NCBI RefSeq assembly: GCF_003610785.1
Contig: NZ_RAQQ01000006.1
Location: 62,001 to 126,000, forward strand
Direction of reading: 5' to 3'
DNA from: Micromonospora globbae
Lineage (GTDB): Bacteria; Actinomycetota; Actinomycetes; Mycobacteriales; Micromonosporaceae
DNA length: 64,000 nucleotides
The notes beneath the pieces are model-generated. The model did not search any database. It was not told the DNA's origin and saw only the letters and a program-made list of their open reading frames with translations. Made by a program: the position numbers and the translations under genes. The number at the start of each line of letters is the position of its first letter. Within the stretch, counting starts at the first letter, position 1. Below are positions 29,195 through 37,416 of the stretch, in pieces.

Positions 29195-30559
29195 ATGACC
29201 GACAGGTACGCGAGCTTCGTCCAATCGGCGGCCGGCCGCGCGCTGGTCAAGCGCCTCGGGCTTCCCGACCCACCACGGCTGCGCCGCCACCAGCCCGGCG
29301 ACCCGCTCCTCCCCGCCCCCGCCCTGGTCGGCGCGGCCACCGGCGGCCGGCTCGCCGAGCCGGTCGGCAAGATCCTCACCGCCGCGGGGGTCGAGCTGGC
29401 CGACCCGACCGCCACCACCACCGCCGGCGCCACCGCGCGTTTCGGCGCCCTGGTGTACGACGCGACGGGCATCACCGACTCCACCGGCCTGCGCCAGCTC
29501 TACGACTTCTTCCACCCGCACGCCCGCTCGCTGGTGCCCAGCGGACGGGTCGTCGTGCTCGGCACCCCGCCCGCCGAGTGCGACTCGCCCCGGGAGGCCA
29601 CCGCCCAGCGGGCCCTGGAGGGGCTGACCCGCAGCATCGGCAAGGAGTTCGGCCGAGGCGTCACCGCCCAACTCGTGTACGTCACGCGCGACGGCGACGC
29701 CGGCACCCTCACCAGCCTCGACGCCACCCTCCGGTTCCTCCTCTCCGGGCGCTCGGCGTACGTCTCCGGCCAGGTGATCCGGGTCGAGACGGGCCCGGCC
29801 ACCGCGCCGGCCGACTGGGACCGCCCGCTGGACGGGCAGGTCGTGCTGGTCACCGGGGCGGCGCGGGGCATCGGCGCGGCGCTGGCCCGGGTGCTCGCCC
29901 GCGACGGCGCGCAGGTGGTCGCGCTGGACGTGCCGGCCGCCGGTGACGCGCTCGCCGCCGTGGCGAACGAGATCGGCGGCACCGCCGTCCAGCTCGACCT
30001 GACCGCGCCGGACGCCCCGACCCGGCTCGCCGACCACCTCGCCGGCCGGCACGGCCGGGTCGACGTGGTGGTGCACAACGCCGGCATCACCCGGGACAAG
30101 ACGCTCGGCCGGATGGACGCCGACCGCTGGGACCAGGTCATCGACGTCAACCTCTCCAGCCAGGAGCGCATCAACGACGTGCTGCTGGAGCGGGAGCTGA
30201 TCCCGGCCGGCGGACGGCTCGTCTCGGTCTCCTCGATCGCCGGGATCGCTGGCAACCGCGGCCAGACCAACTACGCCACCAGCAAGGCGGGCGTGATCGG
30301 GCTGGTCGACTCGCTCGCCCCGGTGCTCCGCGAGCGCGGGATCAGCCTCAACGCGGTGGCCCCCGGCTTCATCGAGACCCGGCTGACCGCCCGGATCCCG
30401 CTGGTGGTCCGCGAGGCGGGACGCCGGATGAACAGCATGGCCCAGGGCGGCCTGCCGGTGGACGTGGCCGAGACGATCGGCTGGCTGGCCTGGCCGGCCA
30501 GCGCGGCACTCACCGGCAACGTGGTCCGGGTCTGCGGCCAGAGCCTGCTGGGGGCGTGA
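29195..30559 (+). CDS. 3-oxoacyl reductase, high-molecular-weight FabG4 type
   Basis: A 454-residue two-part SDR like mycobacterial FabG4. The N-terminal half (about 1-200) is a degenerate Rossmann domain without the usual GxxxGxG, and the C-terminal half has GAARGIGAALARVLA, HNAG (VVHNAGITRDK), Ser in SVSSIAGIAG and YATSK. It reduces 3-oxoacyl thioesters; the mycobacterial enzyme is NADH-dependent and acts on CoA thioesters. It starts with ATG at 29195 and overlaps the next gene by ATGA. It is divergent from the thiolase. Confidence 0.92.
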   Translation: MTDRYASFVQSAAGRALVKRLGLPDPPRLRRHQPGDPLLPAPALVGAATGGRLAEPVGKILTAAGVELADPTATTTAGATARFGALVYDATGITDSTGLRQLYDFFHPHARSLVPSGRVVVLGTPPAECDSPREATAQRALEGLTRSIGKEFGRGVTAQLVYVTRDGDAGTLTSLDATLRFLLSGRSAYVSGQVIRVETGPATAPADWDRPLDGQVVLVTGAARGIGAALARVLARDGAQVVALDVPAAGDALAAVANEIGGTAVQLDLTAPDAPTRLADHLAGRHGRVDVVVHNAGITRDKTLGRMDADRWDQVIDVNLSSQERINDVLLERELIPAGGRLVSVSSIAGIAGNRGQTNYATSKAGVIGLVDSLAPVLRERGISLNAVAPGFIETRLTARIPLVVREAGRRMNSMAQGGLPVDVAETIGWLAWPASAALTGNVVRVCGQSLLGA

Positions 30560-31440
30560 TGAGCGGGGACGCCACCGCCGACGGCCGGACCACCGTCGAA
30601 CTGCCCCGGATGCCGGCGGCCGGGGCGCTCTACCGGCGTGCGGTGCTCGGCACGCTCCCCGGCGCCGGTGCGCGTCGGGCGCCCGAACCGCCCCCGGTCC
30701 GGCTGGTCGTCACCGGGGTGCCGGTCGACCTCGACCACCTCGCCGACTACGACCGGGTCTGCGGGTTCCGCCTCGCCGACCGGCTGCCGGCCACGTACCC
30801 GCACGTGATGGGCTTCCCGCTGGCGCTGCGGCTGATGACCGCCCCGGAGTTCCCGGTGCCGGTCACCGGCGTGGTGCACGTCGCGAACCGGATCACCGTG
30901 CGCCGGCCGGTCCACACCGGCGAACGGCTGGACTTCGCGGCGTACGCCGAGAACCTGCGGCCGCACGACCGCGGCCGGCAGCTCGACGTCGTACTCGTCG
31001 GGTCGGTCGCCGGGGAGGAGGTCTGGCGGGGCGTCTCCACGTACCTCAGCCGGGAGCGACGCGGTGGCGGCGGTGAGCGGCGCGACCGGCCCGCGGCCCC
31101 ACCCACGGCCGCCTCGGCCACCTGGCGGCTGACCCCGAGGATCGGCACCGAGTACGCCCGGGTCTCCGGCGACCACAATCCCATCCACACGTCCCGCCTC
31201 GGGGCGCGGCTGTTCGGCTTCCCGCGCCCGATCGCGCACGGCATGTGGAGCAAGGCACGCTGCCTCGCCGCGCTGGAGAACCGGCTGCCGGACGCGTTCA
31301 CCGTGTCGGTGGCGTTCAAGCTGCCGGTGCCCCTGCCCACGGCGGTGGCCTTCGGCGCCACCCCGACCGAGGAGGGATGGGACTTCACGCTGCACGGCGC
31401 CCGCTCCGGACGCCCCCACCTCACCGGCTCGGTGGGCTGA
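30559..31440 (+). CDS. MaoC-type (R)-hydratase/dehydratase, HtdX-like
   Basis: A 293-residue hot-dog-fold hydratase. The C-terminal half carries the hydratase-2 motif ARVSGDHNPIHTS with the catalytic Asp and His, and GFPRPIAHGMWS. The N-terminal half is a second, degenerate hot dog. The double-domain layout and length match HtdX (Rv0241c), which follows fabG4 in mycobacteria. The ATG overlaps the upstream TGA (ATGA), so the pair is translationally coupled. It would hydrate enoyl thioesters or dehydrate 3-hydroxyacyl thioesters, paired with the FabG4-like reductase. Confidence 0.9.
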   Translation: MSGDATADGRTTVELPRMPAAGALYRRAVLGTLPGAGARRAPEPPPVRLVVTGVPVDLDHLADYDRVCGFRLADRLPATYPHVMGFPLALRLMTAPEFPVPVTGVVHVANRITVRRPVHTGERLDFAAYAENLRPHDRGRQLDVVLVGSVAGEEVWRGVSTYLSRERRGGGGERRDRPAAPPTAASATWRLTPRIGTEYARVSGDHNPIHTSRLGARLFGFPRPIAHGMWSKARCLAALENRLPDAFTVSVAFKLPVPLPTAVAFGATPTEEGWDFTLHGARSGRPHLTGSVG

Positions 31441-31494
31441 GCGGACTTTCCCCGAAGCGGCCCCCACGGTCGACTCGCCCCCGAGCATGAGTGC

Positions 31495-32115
31495 ATGGAC
31501 GCCGTGCTCGACCTGCTACGGGAGACGGTCACCTCGCCGTGGGTGTACCTGATCCTCGTGGCCGTCACCGCGGTCGACGCGTTCTTCCCGGCCGTGCCGA
31601 GCGAGGCGGCCGTGATCACGGCGGCCGTGCTGTCGGCCTCCGCCGGGCATCCCCACATCGTCGGCGTGATCGCGTCCGCGGCGGCCGGCGCGTTGATCGG
31701 CGACCACATCTCGTACGCCATCGGGCGTGGCGGCGGATCGCGGCGCCTGACCCGGCTACCGGAGCGGAGCCGCCGGCGGGCGGGGTCGGAGTGGGCGCGC
31801 CGGGCGATCGACCGCCGGGGCGGAGTCATCCTCACCATCTCCCGGTACATCCCCGGCGGGCGCACGGCGGTCACCCTCACCATGGGAGCGGTGCGGTACC
31901 CGCGCCGCTCGTTCCTGCTCTTCGACGCGGTCGCGGCGGTCACCTGGGGGCTCTACTGCGGGCTGCTCGGCTACTTCGGCGGCCTGGCGTTCGAGCGCGA
32001 CCCGATCAAGGGGGTGGTGGCGGGCCTGGGCCTGTCGATCGGGGTCACGCTCGCCCTGGAGGGGTTCCGCGCGCTGCGCCGCCGCGCCCACCGCCGGGCC
32101 GCCGCCCGCCGGTGA
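31495..32115 (+). CDS. DedA family membrane protein (VTT domain), copy 1
   Basis: A 206-residue integral membrane protein of the DedA superfamily, whose bacterial members include lipid (undecaprenyl-phosphate or phospholipid) scramblases/flippases. The re-entrant-loop motifs are FFPAVPSEAAVI, GALIGDHISYAIGRGGG and the key arginine motif SRYIPGGRTAVTLTMG, with hydrophobic helices around them and a basic tail (RRRAHRRAAARR). It is followed by a convergent two-component system and, beyond it, a close paralogue at 34183. Confidence 0.92.
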   Translation: MDAVLDLLRETVTSPWVYLILVAVTAVDAFFPAVPSEAAVITAAVLSASAGHPHIVGVIASAAAGALIGDHISYAIGRGGGSRRLTRLPERSRRRAGSEWARRAIDRRGGVILTISRYIPGGRTAVTLTMGAVRYPRRSFLLFDAVAAVTWGLYCGLLGYFGGLAFERDPIKGVVAGLGLSIGVTLALEGFRALRRRAHRRAAARR

Positions 32116-32148
32116 CCCGACGGGCGGGACGGCGGCCGGGTGCGGCGC

Positions 32149-32790
32149 TCACGGCAGGTCGGCGTCGTGCACGAGGATCGCCACCTGTACGCGGTTGGTG
32201 AGCCCGAGCTTGGCCAGCGCCCGGCTCACGTGCGCCTTCACGGTGGCCTCGCTCATCGTCAGCCGCCGGGCGATCTCCGCGTTCGCGTGCCCGCGCGCCA
32301 CCTCCCGCACGATCGCCAGTTCCCGCTCGGTGAGCGGGTCGAGCCGCCGGCGGGCCGCCTCGCGGCGGGCCGGCCCCCGCTCGGCGAAGGAGTCGATGAG
32401 GCGTCGGGTCACCGTGGGAGCGAGCATCGCGTTGCCGGCCGCCACGGTGCGCACCGCGGCGGCCAGGTCCCGGGGCGGGGTGTCCTTGAGCAGGAAGCCC
32501 ACGGCACCGGCGCGCAGCGCCTGGTGCACGTACTCGTCGAGGTCGAACGTGGTCAGCATGACGACCTTCGGCCCGGCGGCCACCACCCTCGGCGCGGCCG
32601 TCAACCCGTCGGTCCCCGGCATCCGCACGTCGAGCAGCACCACGTCGGGTCGGAGCCGCTCCGCCTCGGCCAGCGCCTCCGCGCCGTCGGCCGCCTCGCC
32701 GACCACCGTGATGTCCGGCGCCGCCTCCAGGATCATCCGAAGGCCGGAGCGCACCAGCTGCTCGTCGTCGACGACCAGGACGCGGATCAT
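32149..32790 (-). CDS. NarL/LuxR-type response regulator
   Basis: A 213-residue response regulator. The receiver domain has the acidic pocket VLVVDDEQ, phosphoacceptor Asp in VVLLDVRMPGTDG (about D54) and Lys in LLKDTPP. The C-terminal GerE-type helix-turn-helix is LTERELAIVREVARGHANAEIARRL with SEATVKAHVSRALAKLG. Its ATG overlaps the sensor-kinase stop by four bases, so the pair is translationally coupled. Target genes are unknown; the flanking DedA genes are candidates. Confidence 0.95.
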   Translation of the reverse strand: MIRVLVVDDEQLVRSGLRMILEAAPDITVVGEAADGAEALAEAERLRPDVVLLDVRMPGTDGLTAAPRVVAAGPKVVMLTTFDLDEYVHQALRAGAVGFLLKDTPPRDLAAAVRTVAAGNAMLAPTVTRRLIDSFAERGPARREAARRRLDPLTERELAIVREVARGHANAEIARRLTMSEATVKAHVSRALAKLGLTNRVQVAILVHDADLP

Positions 32791-34013
32791 GCCGGGTCCG
32801 CCACGGGGATCAACGCCCGGACCTCGAAGCCGCCGTCCACCGGCCCCGCCTCCAACCGGCCGCCGAGCAGCTCGACCCGCTCACGCAGGCCGAGCAGGCC
32901 CAGCCCGGCGCCGGGCAGTCCCGGTCCCGCCGCGGTCAGGTCCGGCCCGGTCCCGCTCGGGTCCGCCCCCGCTCCCGGCAGGTCCGCACCGGCCGCCGGG
33001 GGCCCGTTCCGCACCGCCACCTCCACGCCGTCCGGCACGTACCGCAGGCGGACGGTGGTCTCGGCCCGCGGCGCGTGCTTGCGTACGTTGGTCAACGCCT
33101 CCCGCACCACACGCGGGACGGTACGCGCGACCGTCGCCGGCAGCGGACGCGGTGCGCCCTCGCTCCACCACGTCACCGGAAGCCCGGCCGCCCGCGACTC
33201 GCCCACCAGCTCGTGAACCTCGGCGAGCGGGTCGCCCTCGGATTCCCGGACGGCGACCGGCGTCCTCTGCCGCAGCACTCCCAGCACCTCCCGCAGGTCG
33301 GTGAGGGCCTGCCGGCCGGTGGACCGGATGAGGGCGGCCGCCTCGACGGCGGCCGGGTCGGTGGCGGTGACCTCCAGCGCGCCGGCCTGCACCACCATGA
33401 GCGACACCCGGTGCGCGACCACGTCGTGCATCTCCCGGGCGATCCGCGCCCGCTCCTCGGCGCGCACCCGCTCCGCCCGCTCCTCCTGCTCCCGCTCCAG
33501 CCGTTCGGCCCGGTCCCGCAGGGCCGCCAGCACGTCCCGGCGGGACCGGACCAGGAGCCCGGCGAGCAGCGGGAAGAGCACCAGCCACGCGGCCATGGCC
33601 GCCGCGTTCGCCGGCGTGGCGGTGGTGATCCGCCGTGGGCCTCCGGCGGCCAGCCCGACCAGCACCCCCGCGGCCATGACGAGGGTCGCGCCGGCGAGGT
33701 ACGCGGCCAGCCAGCGCCGGTCCCGCAGCCGCAGGCCGGCCTGGTACGAGGCGACCACGCCGGCCGGCCACGCGGCCAGCACCAGCCACCCGACGGCCGC
33801 GGCGACGAACAACGGCCACCGGCGGGACCGGACCACCCAGGCCGCCCCGCCCGACGCCAGGGCGAGGACGAGCACCAGGCCGACGGGCAGCGGCGTACGG
33901 ACCCCGATCGCGCCCGTGCCGGACGCCTGGACGGCCAGGGCCACGACCACGGCGAGCACGGGTGGCGCGTACCGGTCGACGACCCGCCGGAGCACGACGG
34001 CGCTGGAGGCCAC
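32787..34013 (-). CDS. Sensor histidine kinase (HisKA_3/NarX type)
   Basis: A 408-residue sensor kinase. The N-terminus has several hydrophobic helices (about residues 15-160) without a large extracellular domain. A coiled coil (DRAERLEREQEERAERVRAEERARIA) follows, then the HisKA_3 phosphoacceptor REMHDVVAHRVSLMV, and an ATPase domain with VVREALTNVRKHA (N box). A Gly/Ala/Pro-rich insertion of about 35 residues precedes GLGLLGLRERVELLGG (G box). Upstream gene of the two-component pair; divergent from the second DedA gene. Confidence 0.94.
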   Translation of the reverse strand: MASSAVVLRRVVDRYAPPVLAVVVALAVQASGTGAIGVRTPLPVGLVLVLALASGGAAWVVRSRRWPLFVAAAVGWLVLAAWPAGVVASYQAGLRLRDRRWLAAYLAGATLVMAAGVLVGLAAGGPRRITTATPANAAAMAAWLVLFPLLAGLLVRSRRDVLAALRDRAERLEREQEERAERVRAEERARIAREMHDVVAHRVSLMVVQAGALEVTATDPAAVEAAALIRSTGRQALTDLREVLGVLRQRTPVAVRESEGDPLAEVHELVGESRAAGLPVTWWSEGAPRPLPATVARTVPRVVREALTNVRKHAPRAETTVRLRYVPDGVEVAVRNGPPAAGADLPGAGADPSGTGPDLTAAGPGLPGAGLGLLGLRERVELLGGRLEAGPVDGGFEVRALIPVADPA

Positions 34014-34182
34014 GGGTCGAGCCTAGGATCTGCCGGCGACACGCACATGTGCGACCCGGCGGACCCGGGTCACGTGGGGGACGTCCCCGACCCCCGCTCC
34101 GGGGCAGGATCTACTTAAGTGGTGCCCCCGGGCTGACCGACGGCCGATGGCGACGGCGGTCGCCGCCGGAAGCATCGGGATC

Positions 34183-34824
34183 ATGGATCTGCTCGACCTG
34201 CTGCACCAGACCATGTCCTCACCCTGGGTCTACCTGGCGATCTTCGCGATCGCGGTGGTCGACGGGTTCTTTCCGGTGGTGCCCAGCGAGACCGCCGTCA
34301 TCACCGCCGGTGTGTTCGCCGCCTCGGGCGCGCCGTACCTGCCGGCCGTGATCGTGGTCGCCGCGGCGGGTGCGCTGATCGGCGACCACGTGTCGTACGC
34401 CCTGGGACGCGGCGGTGGCGCGCGGCTGCTCGACCGGCTCCCGGCCGGCGGACGGCGGCGCGCCGGGGTCGAGTGGGCCCGGCGCGGCATCGCGGTCCGG
34501 GGCGGCCTGATCCTCACCGTCGCCCGCTACATCCCCGGCGGCCGGACGGCCGTCACCCTCACCATGGGTGCCGTCGCCTACCCGCGCCGCCGCTTCCTGG
34601 CCTTCGACGCGCTCGCGGCCGTCTCGTGGGGGCTCTACTCCGCGCTCGTCGGCTACCTGGGCGGGCTCGCCTTCGAACAGGACCCGCTGCGGGGCCTGCT
34701 GCTCGGGCTGGGCCTCGCGCTGACGGTGACCGTCGTGGTCGAGGGGGTACGCGCGCTCCGGCACGCCCGCGCGCGGCGACGCCCGCCCGCGCCGGTCACG
34801 GCCGACAGCGCCGGCGGGCGTTGA
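34183..34824 (+). CDS. DedA family membrane protein (VTT domain), copy 2
   Basis: A 213-residue paralogue of the DedA protein at 31495, with nearly the same motifs: FFPVVPSETAVI, GALIGDHVSYALGRGGGAR, ARYIPGGRTAVTLTMGAV and ASWGLYS-like helix ends (AVSWGLYSALVGYLGGLAFE). The ATG at 34183 is chosen because it aligns with the start of copy 1 (MD-x-LDLL); an ATG at 34147 is also in frame. It is divergent from the sensor kinase. The near-identity in key loops suggests a recent duplication with different regulation. Confidence 0.9.
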   Translation: MDLLDLLHQTMSSPWVYLAIFAIAVVDGFFPVVPSETAVITAGVFAASGAPYLPAVIVVAAAGALIGDHVSYALGRGGGARLLDRLPAGGRRRAGVEWARRGIAVRGGLILTVARYIPGGRTAVTLTMGAVAYPRRRFLAFDALAAVSWGLYSALVGYLGGLAFEQDPLRGLLLGLGLALTVTVVVEGVRALRHARARRRPPAPVTADSAGGR

Positions 34825-34836
34825 CGGTAACCCTGC

Positions 34837-35475
34837 TCAGCGCTGCGGCGGTTGCCAGGTCACGCCGCGCAGCAGTTGGCCGGCACCGAGCCACGCGACG
34901 TTCATCATCCGGGTGGCGGTCCGCTCCGGGTCCGCCTCCGGGTGGTCGGCGAGCCAGTCGGCCAGCGACTCGCTGGCGCCGACCAGGGCGTACGCCACCA
35001 CCTCCAGCTCGGTGCCGGCGACCTCGCGCCCCTCGGCGCGCAACGCGTGGTCGAGCATGCCGGCGACCACCTCGACGAGCCGGGCCCGCATGGTGGCGAG
35101 CTCACCGGCGAACGGCTGCTCGCCCCGGGCCTGCCGGTAGAGCACCGCCCAGCCGTCGCGGTGCGCCCCCACGAACCCGAAGAACGCGCGCAGCCCCCGC
35201 CAGAGCCGCTCGTCGGCCGGCAGCTCGGGGGCCGCGGCGGCCGCGATGGCCTGCATCATCCGGGTGCCCTCCCGGTGCAGGCAGGCGACGAATAGTTCCT
35301 CCTTGGTGCCCAGGTACGCGTAGACCATCGGCTTGGAGATGCCCGCGTCCTCGGCGATCTCGTCCATGCTGGCCGCGTGGTAGCCCCGCCGGGAGAAGAC
35401 CCGCACGGCCGCGTCGAGCATCTGCTGTTCGCGTACTGCCCGGGGCAGGCGCTTGAAGGTGGATCCGCTGGACAC
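34837..35475 (-). CDS. TetR family transcriptional regulator
   Basis: A 212-residue repressor. The N-terminal helix-turn-helix is LDAAVRVFSRRGYHAASMDEIAEDAGISKPMVYAYLGTKEELF. The ligand-binding C-terminal half is helical. The GTG at 35475 is the most likely start. It is divergent from the SCP2/acyl-CoA dehydrogenase/ligase genes and close to the second fatty-acid cluster, and similar inverted repeats occur in both divergent promoters, which suggests it responds to an acyl-CoA or lipid ligand. A regulatory role over lipid genes is inferred. Confidence 0.92.
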   Translation of the reverse strand: MSSGSTFKRLPRAVREQQMLDAAVRVFSRRGYHAASMDEIAEDAGISKPMVYAYLGTKEELFVACLHREGTRMMQAIAAAAAPELPADERLWRGLRAFFGFVGAHRDGWAVLYRQARGEQPFAGELATMRARLVEVVAGMLDHALRAEGREVAGTELEVVAYALVGASESLADWLADHPEADPERTATRMMNVAWLGAGQLLRGVTWQPPQR

Positions 35476-35487
35476 CTTGCGAGCATA

Positions 35488-35520
35488 CCTACTCGTGCGT
35501 AAGGTTACGCCAGAGTAACC
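35488..35520. promoter_or_regulatory. Overlapping inverted repeats between TetR and SCP2 genes
   Basis: Two adjacent symmetric elements lie in the 73-bp divergent gap: CCTACTCGTGCGTAAGG (35488-35504), similar to the repeat at 29171, and GGTTACGCCAGAGTAACC (35503-35520) with perfect six-base arms. The placement fits autoregulation by the TetR protein and control of the SCP2 operon. Confidence 0.6.
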
Positions 35521-35548
35521 AAATTGGCGCGCGGAAGGTGTTCCCCTG

Positions 35549-36001
35549 ATGACTGACTTCGACCCGGCCAACTTCGCCAACGTGAGCCCCAAGGAGTTCG
35601 CTCAGCTGGTCAAGTCCACCCCGGACGACAAGATCGCCGAGGTGATGTCCGGCGACCTCCGCGGCAAGGTCCTCAGCGAGGTCTTCGGCCGGATGCCGTC
35701 GCTGTTCCGGGCCGACCGCGCCGGCTCCACCAACGCCGTCATCCACTGGACGATCACGGGCCGGCCCGACGGCGGCAGCGACACCTACGAGGTGGTCGTC
35801 GAGAACGGCACCTGCACCGTCTCGGAGACGCCGCAGCGCGACCCGAAGCTGACCCTCACCATGGGCCCGGTCGAGTTCCTCAAGATCGTGTCCGGTGGGG
35901 CGAACCCCGTCATGATGTTCATGACCGGCAAGCTGAAGGCCAAGGGCGACCTGGGCCTCGCCGCCAACATCGCCAACCTGTTCGACATCCCCAAGGCCTG
36001 A
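35549..36001 (+). CDS. SCP2 sterol-binding domain protein
   Basis: A 150-residue protein with a C-terminal SCP2 lipid-binding domain: VIHWTITGRPDGGSDTYEVVVENG, TLTMGPVEFLKIVSGGANPVMMFMTGKLKAKGDLGLA. The N-terminus (MTDFDPANFANVSPKEFAQLV) is a helical cap. Such proteins bind fatty acyl-CoA or sterols in a hydrophobic tunnel. It is followed after one base by the acyl-CoA dehydrogenase gene, so it may present acyl-CoA to that enzyme. Length and motifs are standard. Confidence 0.92.
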   Translation: MTDFDPANFANVSPKEFAQLVKSTPDDKIAEVMSGDLRGKVLSEVFGRMPSLFRADRAGSTNAVIHWTITGRPDGGSDTYEVVVENGTCTVSETPQRDPKLTLTMGPVEFLKIVSGGANPVMMFMTGKLKAKGDLGLAANIANLFDIPKA

Positions 36002-36002
36002 C

Positions 36003-37217
36003 ATGCCCGAGTTCTCGCTCGACCTGTCCGAGGAACAGCGGGATCTCCGCGACTGGGTGCACGGCTTCGCCGCCGACGTCGTGCGCCCGGCCGCGGCCGA
36101 GTGGGACGCCCGGGAGGAGACTCCCTGGCCGCTCATCCAGGAGGCGGCGAAGGTCGGCCTCTACGGCTTCGAGTTCCTCGCCACCTGCTGGGCCGACCCC
36201 ACCGGACTCTCGCTGCCGATCGCCAACGAGGAGCTCTTCTGGGGCGACGCGGGCATCGGCCTCAGCATCTTCGGCACCTCCCTCGCGGTGGCCGCCATCT
36301 ACGGCGCCGGTGAGCCCGACCAGCTCGTCGAGTGGGTGCCCCAGTGCTTCGGTTCGATCGACGAGCCGGCCGTGGCCGCGTTCTGCACCACCGAACCGGA
36401 GGCCGGCTCCGACGTCGGCGCCATGCGCACCCGGGCCGTCTACGACGAGGCCACCGACGAGTGGGTGCTCAACGGCCAGAAGGCGTACGCCACCAACGGC
36501 GGGATCGCCGCCGTGCACGTGGTCACCGCCTCGGTCGACCCGGAGCTGGGCTCGCGCGGGCAGGCCGCGTTCGTCGTACCGCCCGGAACCCCGGGGCTCA
36601 CCGCGACCCGCAAGCTGCGCAAGCTGGGCCTGCGCGCCTCGCACACCGCCGACGTCTTCCTCGACGACGTACGGGTGCCGGGGCGGTGCCTCCTCGGGGG
36701 CAAGGAGGCCCTCGACGAGCGGCTGGCCCGCGCCCGCTCCGGGCAGCGCGCCTCCGGGCAGGCGGCCATGCGCACCTTCGAACTGTCCCGGCCGACCGTC
36801 GGGGCGCAGGCGCTCGGCGTGGCGCGCGCCGCCTACGAGTACGCGCTGGACTACGCGAAGGAGCGGGTCCAGTTCGGACGCCCCATCATCGAGAACCAGG
36901 CCGTCGCGTTCGCGCTGGCCGACATGAAGATGGAGATCGACGCGGCCCGGCTGCTCGTGTGGCGCGCCTCCTGGATGGGCCGCAACAACCGGCCGTTCGC
37001 GGCCGGCGAGGGCTCGATGTCCAAGCTGAAGGCCGGCGAGGTGGCCGTCTCGGTCACCGAGAAGGCCGTGCAGCTGCTCGGCGGTGCCGGGTTCCTGCGC
37101 GACCACCCGGTCGAGCGCTGGTACCGCGACGCGAAGATCTACACCATCTTCGAGGGCACGTCCGAGATCCAGCGCCTGGTCATCTCGCGCGCGATCTCCG
37201 GGATGCAGATCCGCTGA
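36003..37217 (+). CDS. Acyl-CoA dehydrogenase
   Basis: A 404-residue FAD flavoprotein that makes trans-2-enoyl-CoA. Motifs: FCTTEPEAGSDVGAM (FAD contact), GQKAYATNGGIA, the C-terminal QFGRPIIENQAVAFALADM and the catalytic Glu in YTIFEGTSEIQRLVI. Start ATG at 36003 lies directly after the SCP2 stop, so they form an operon. The ligase gene follows after 199 bp with its own RBS. The electron acceptor (an ETF) is not encoded in this window. Confidence 0.95.
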   Translation: MPEFSLDLSEEQRDLRDWVHGFAADVVRPAAAEWDAREETPWPLIQEAAKVGLYGFEFLATCWADPTGLSLPIANEELFWGDAGIGLSIFGTSLAVAAIYGAGEPDQLVEWVPQCFGSIDEPAVAAFCTTEPEAGSDVGAMRTRAVYDEATDEWVLNGQKAYATNGGIAAVHVVTASVDPELGSRGQAAFVVPPGTPGLTATRKLRKLGLRASHTADVFLDDVRVPGRCLLGGKEALDERLARARSGQRASGQAAMRTFELSRPTVGAQALGVARAAYEYALDYAKERVQFGRPIIENQAVAFALADMKMEIDAARLLVWRASWMGRNNRPFAAGEGSMSKLKAGEVAVSVTEKAVQLLGGAGFLRDHPVERWYRDAKIYTIFEGTSEIQRLVISRAISGMQIR

Positions 37218-37416
37218 CGGACGGCAGAGCCGGCGACGTCGGCCCGGCGCGACTCTCCGGGCCGACGTCGCCCCGCCGGTCTCCCACCGTGCCGTCCTCG
37301 TCACGTCGCAGCGCCGCCGAACGGGGCGGACGTGGCATCCAGGGCATGATCAGGGAAGACAACGGACGAGCGGCCCTCACCCGCCCGTCCGGCAACCACC
37401 CCAGGAGGTCTGCGGC

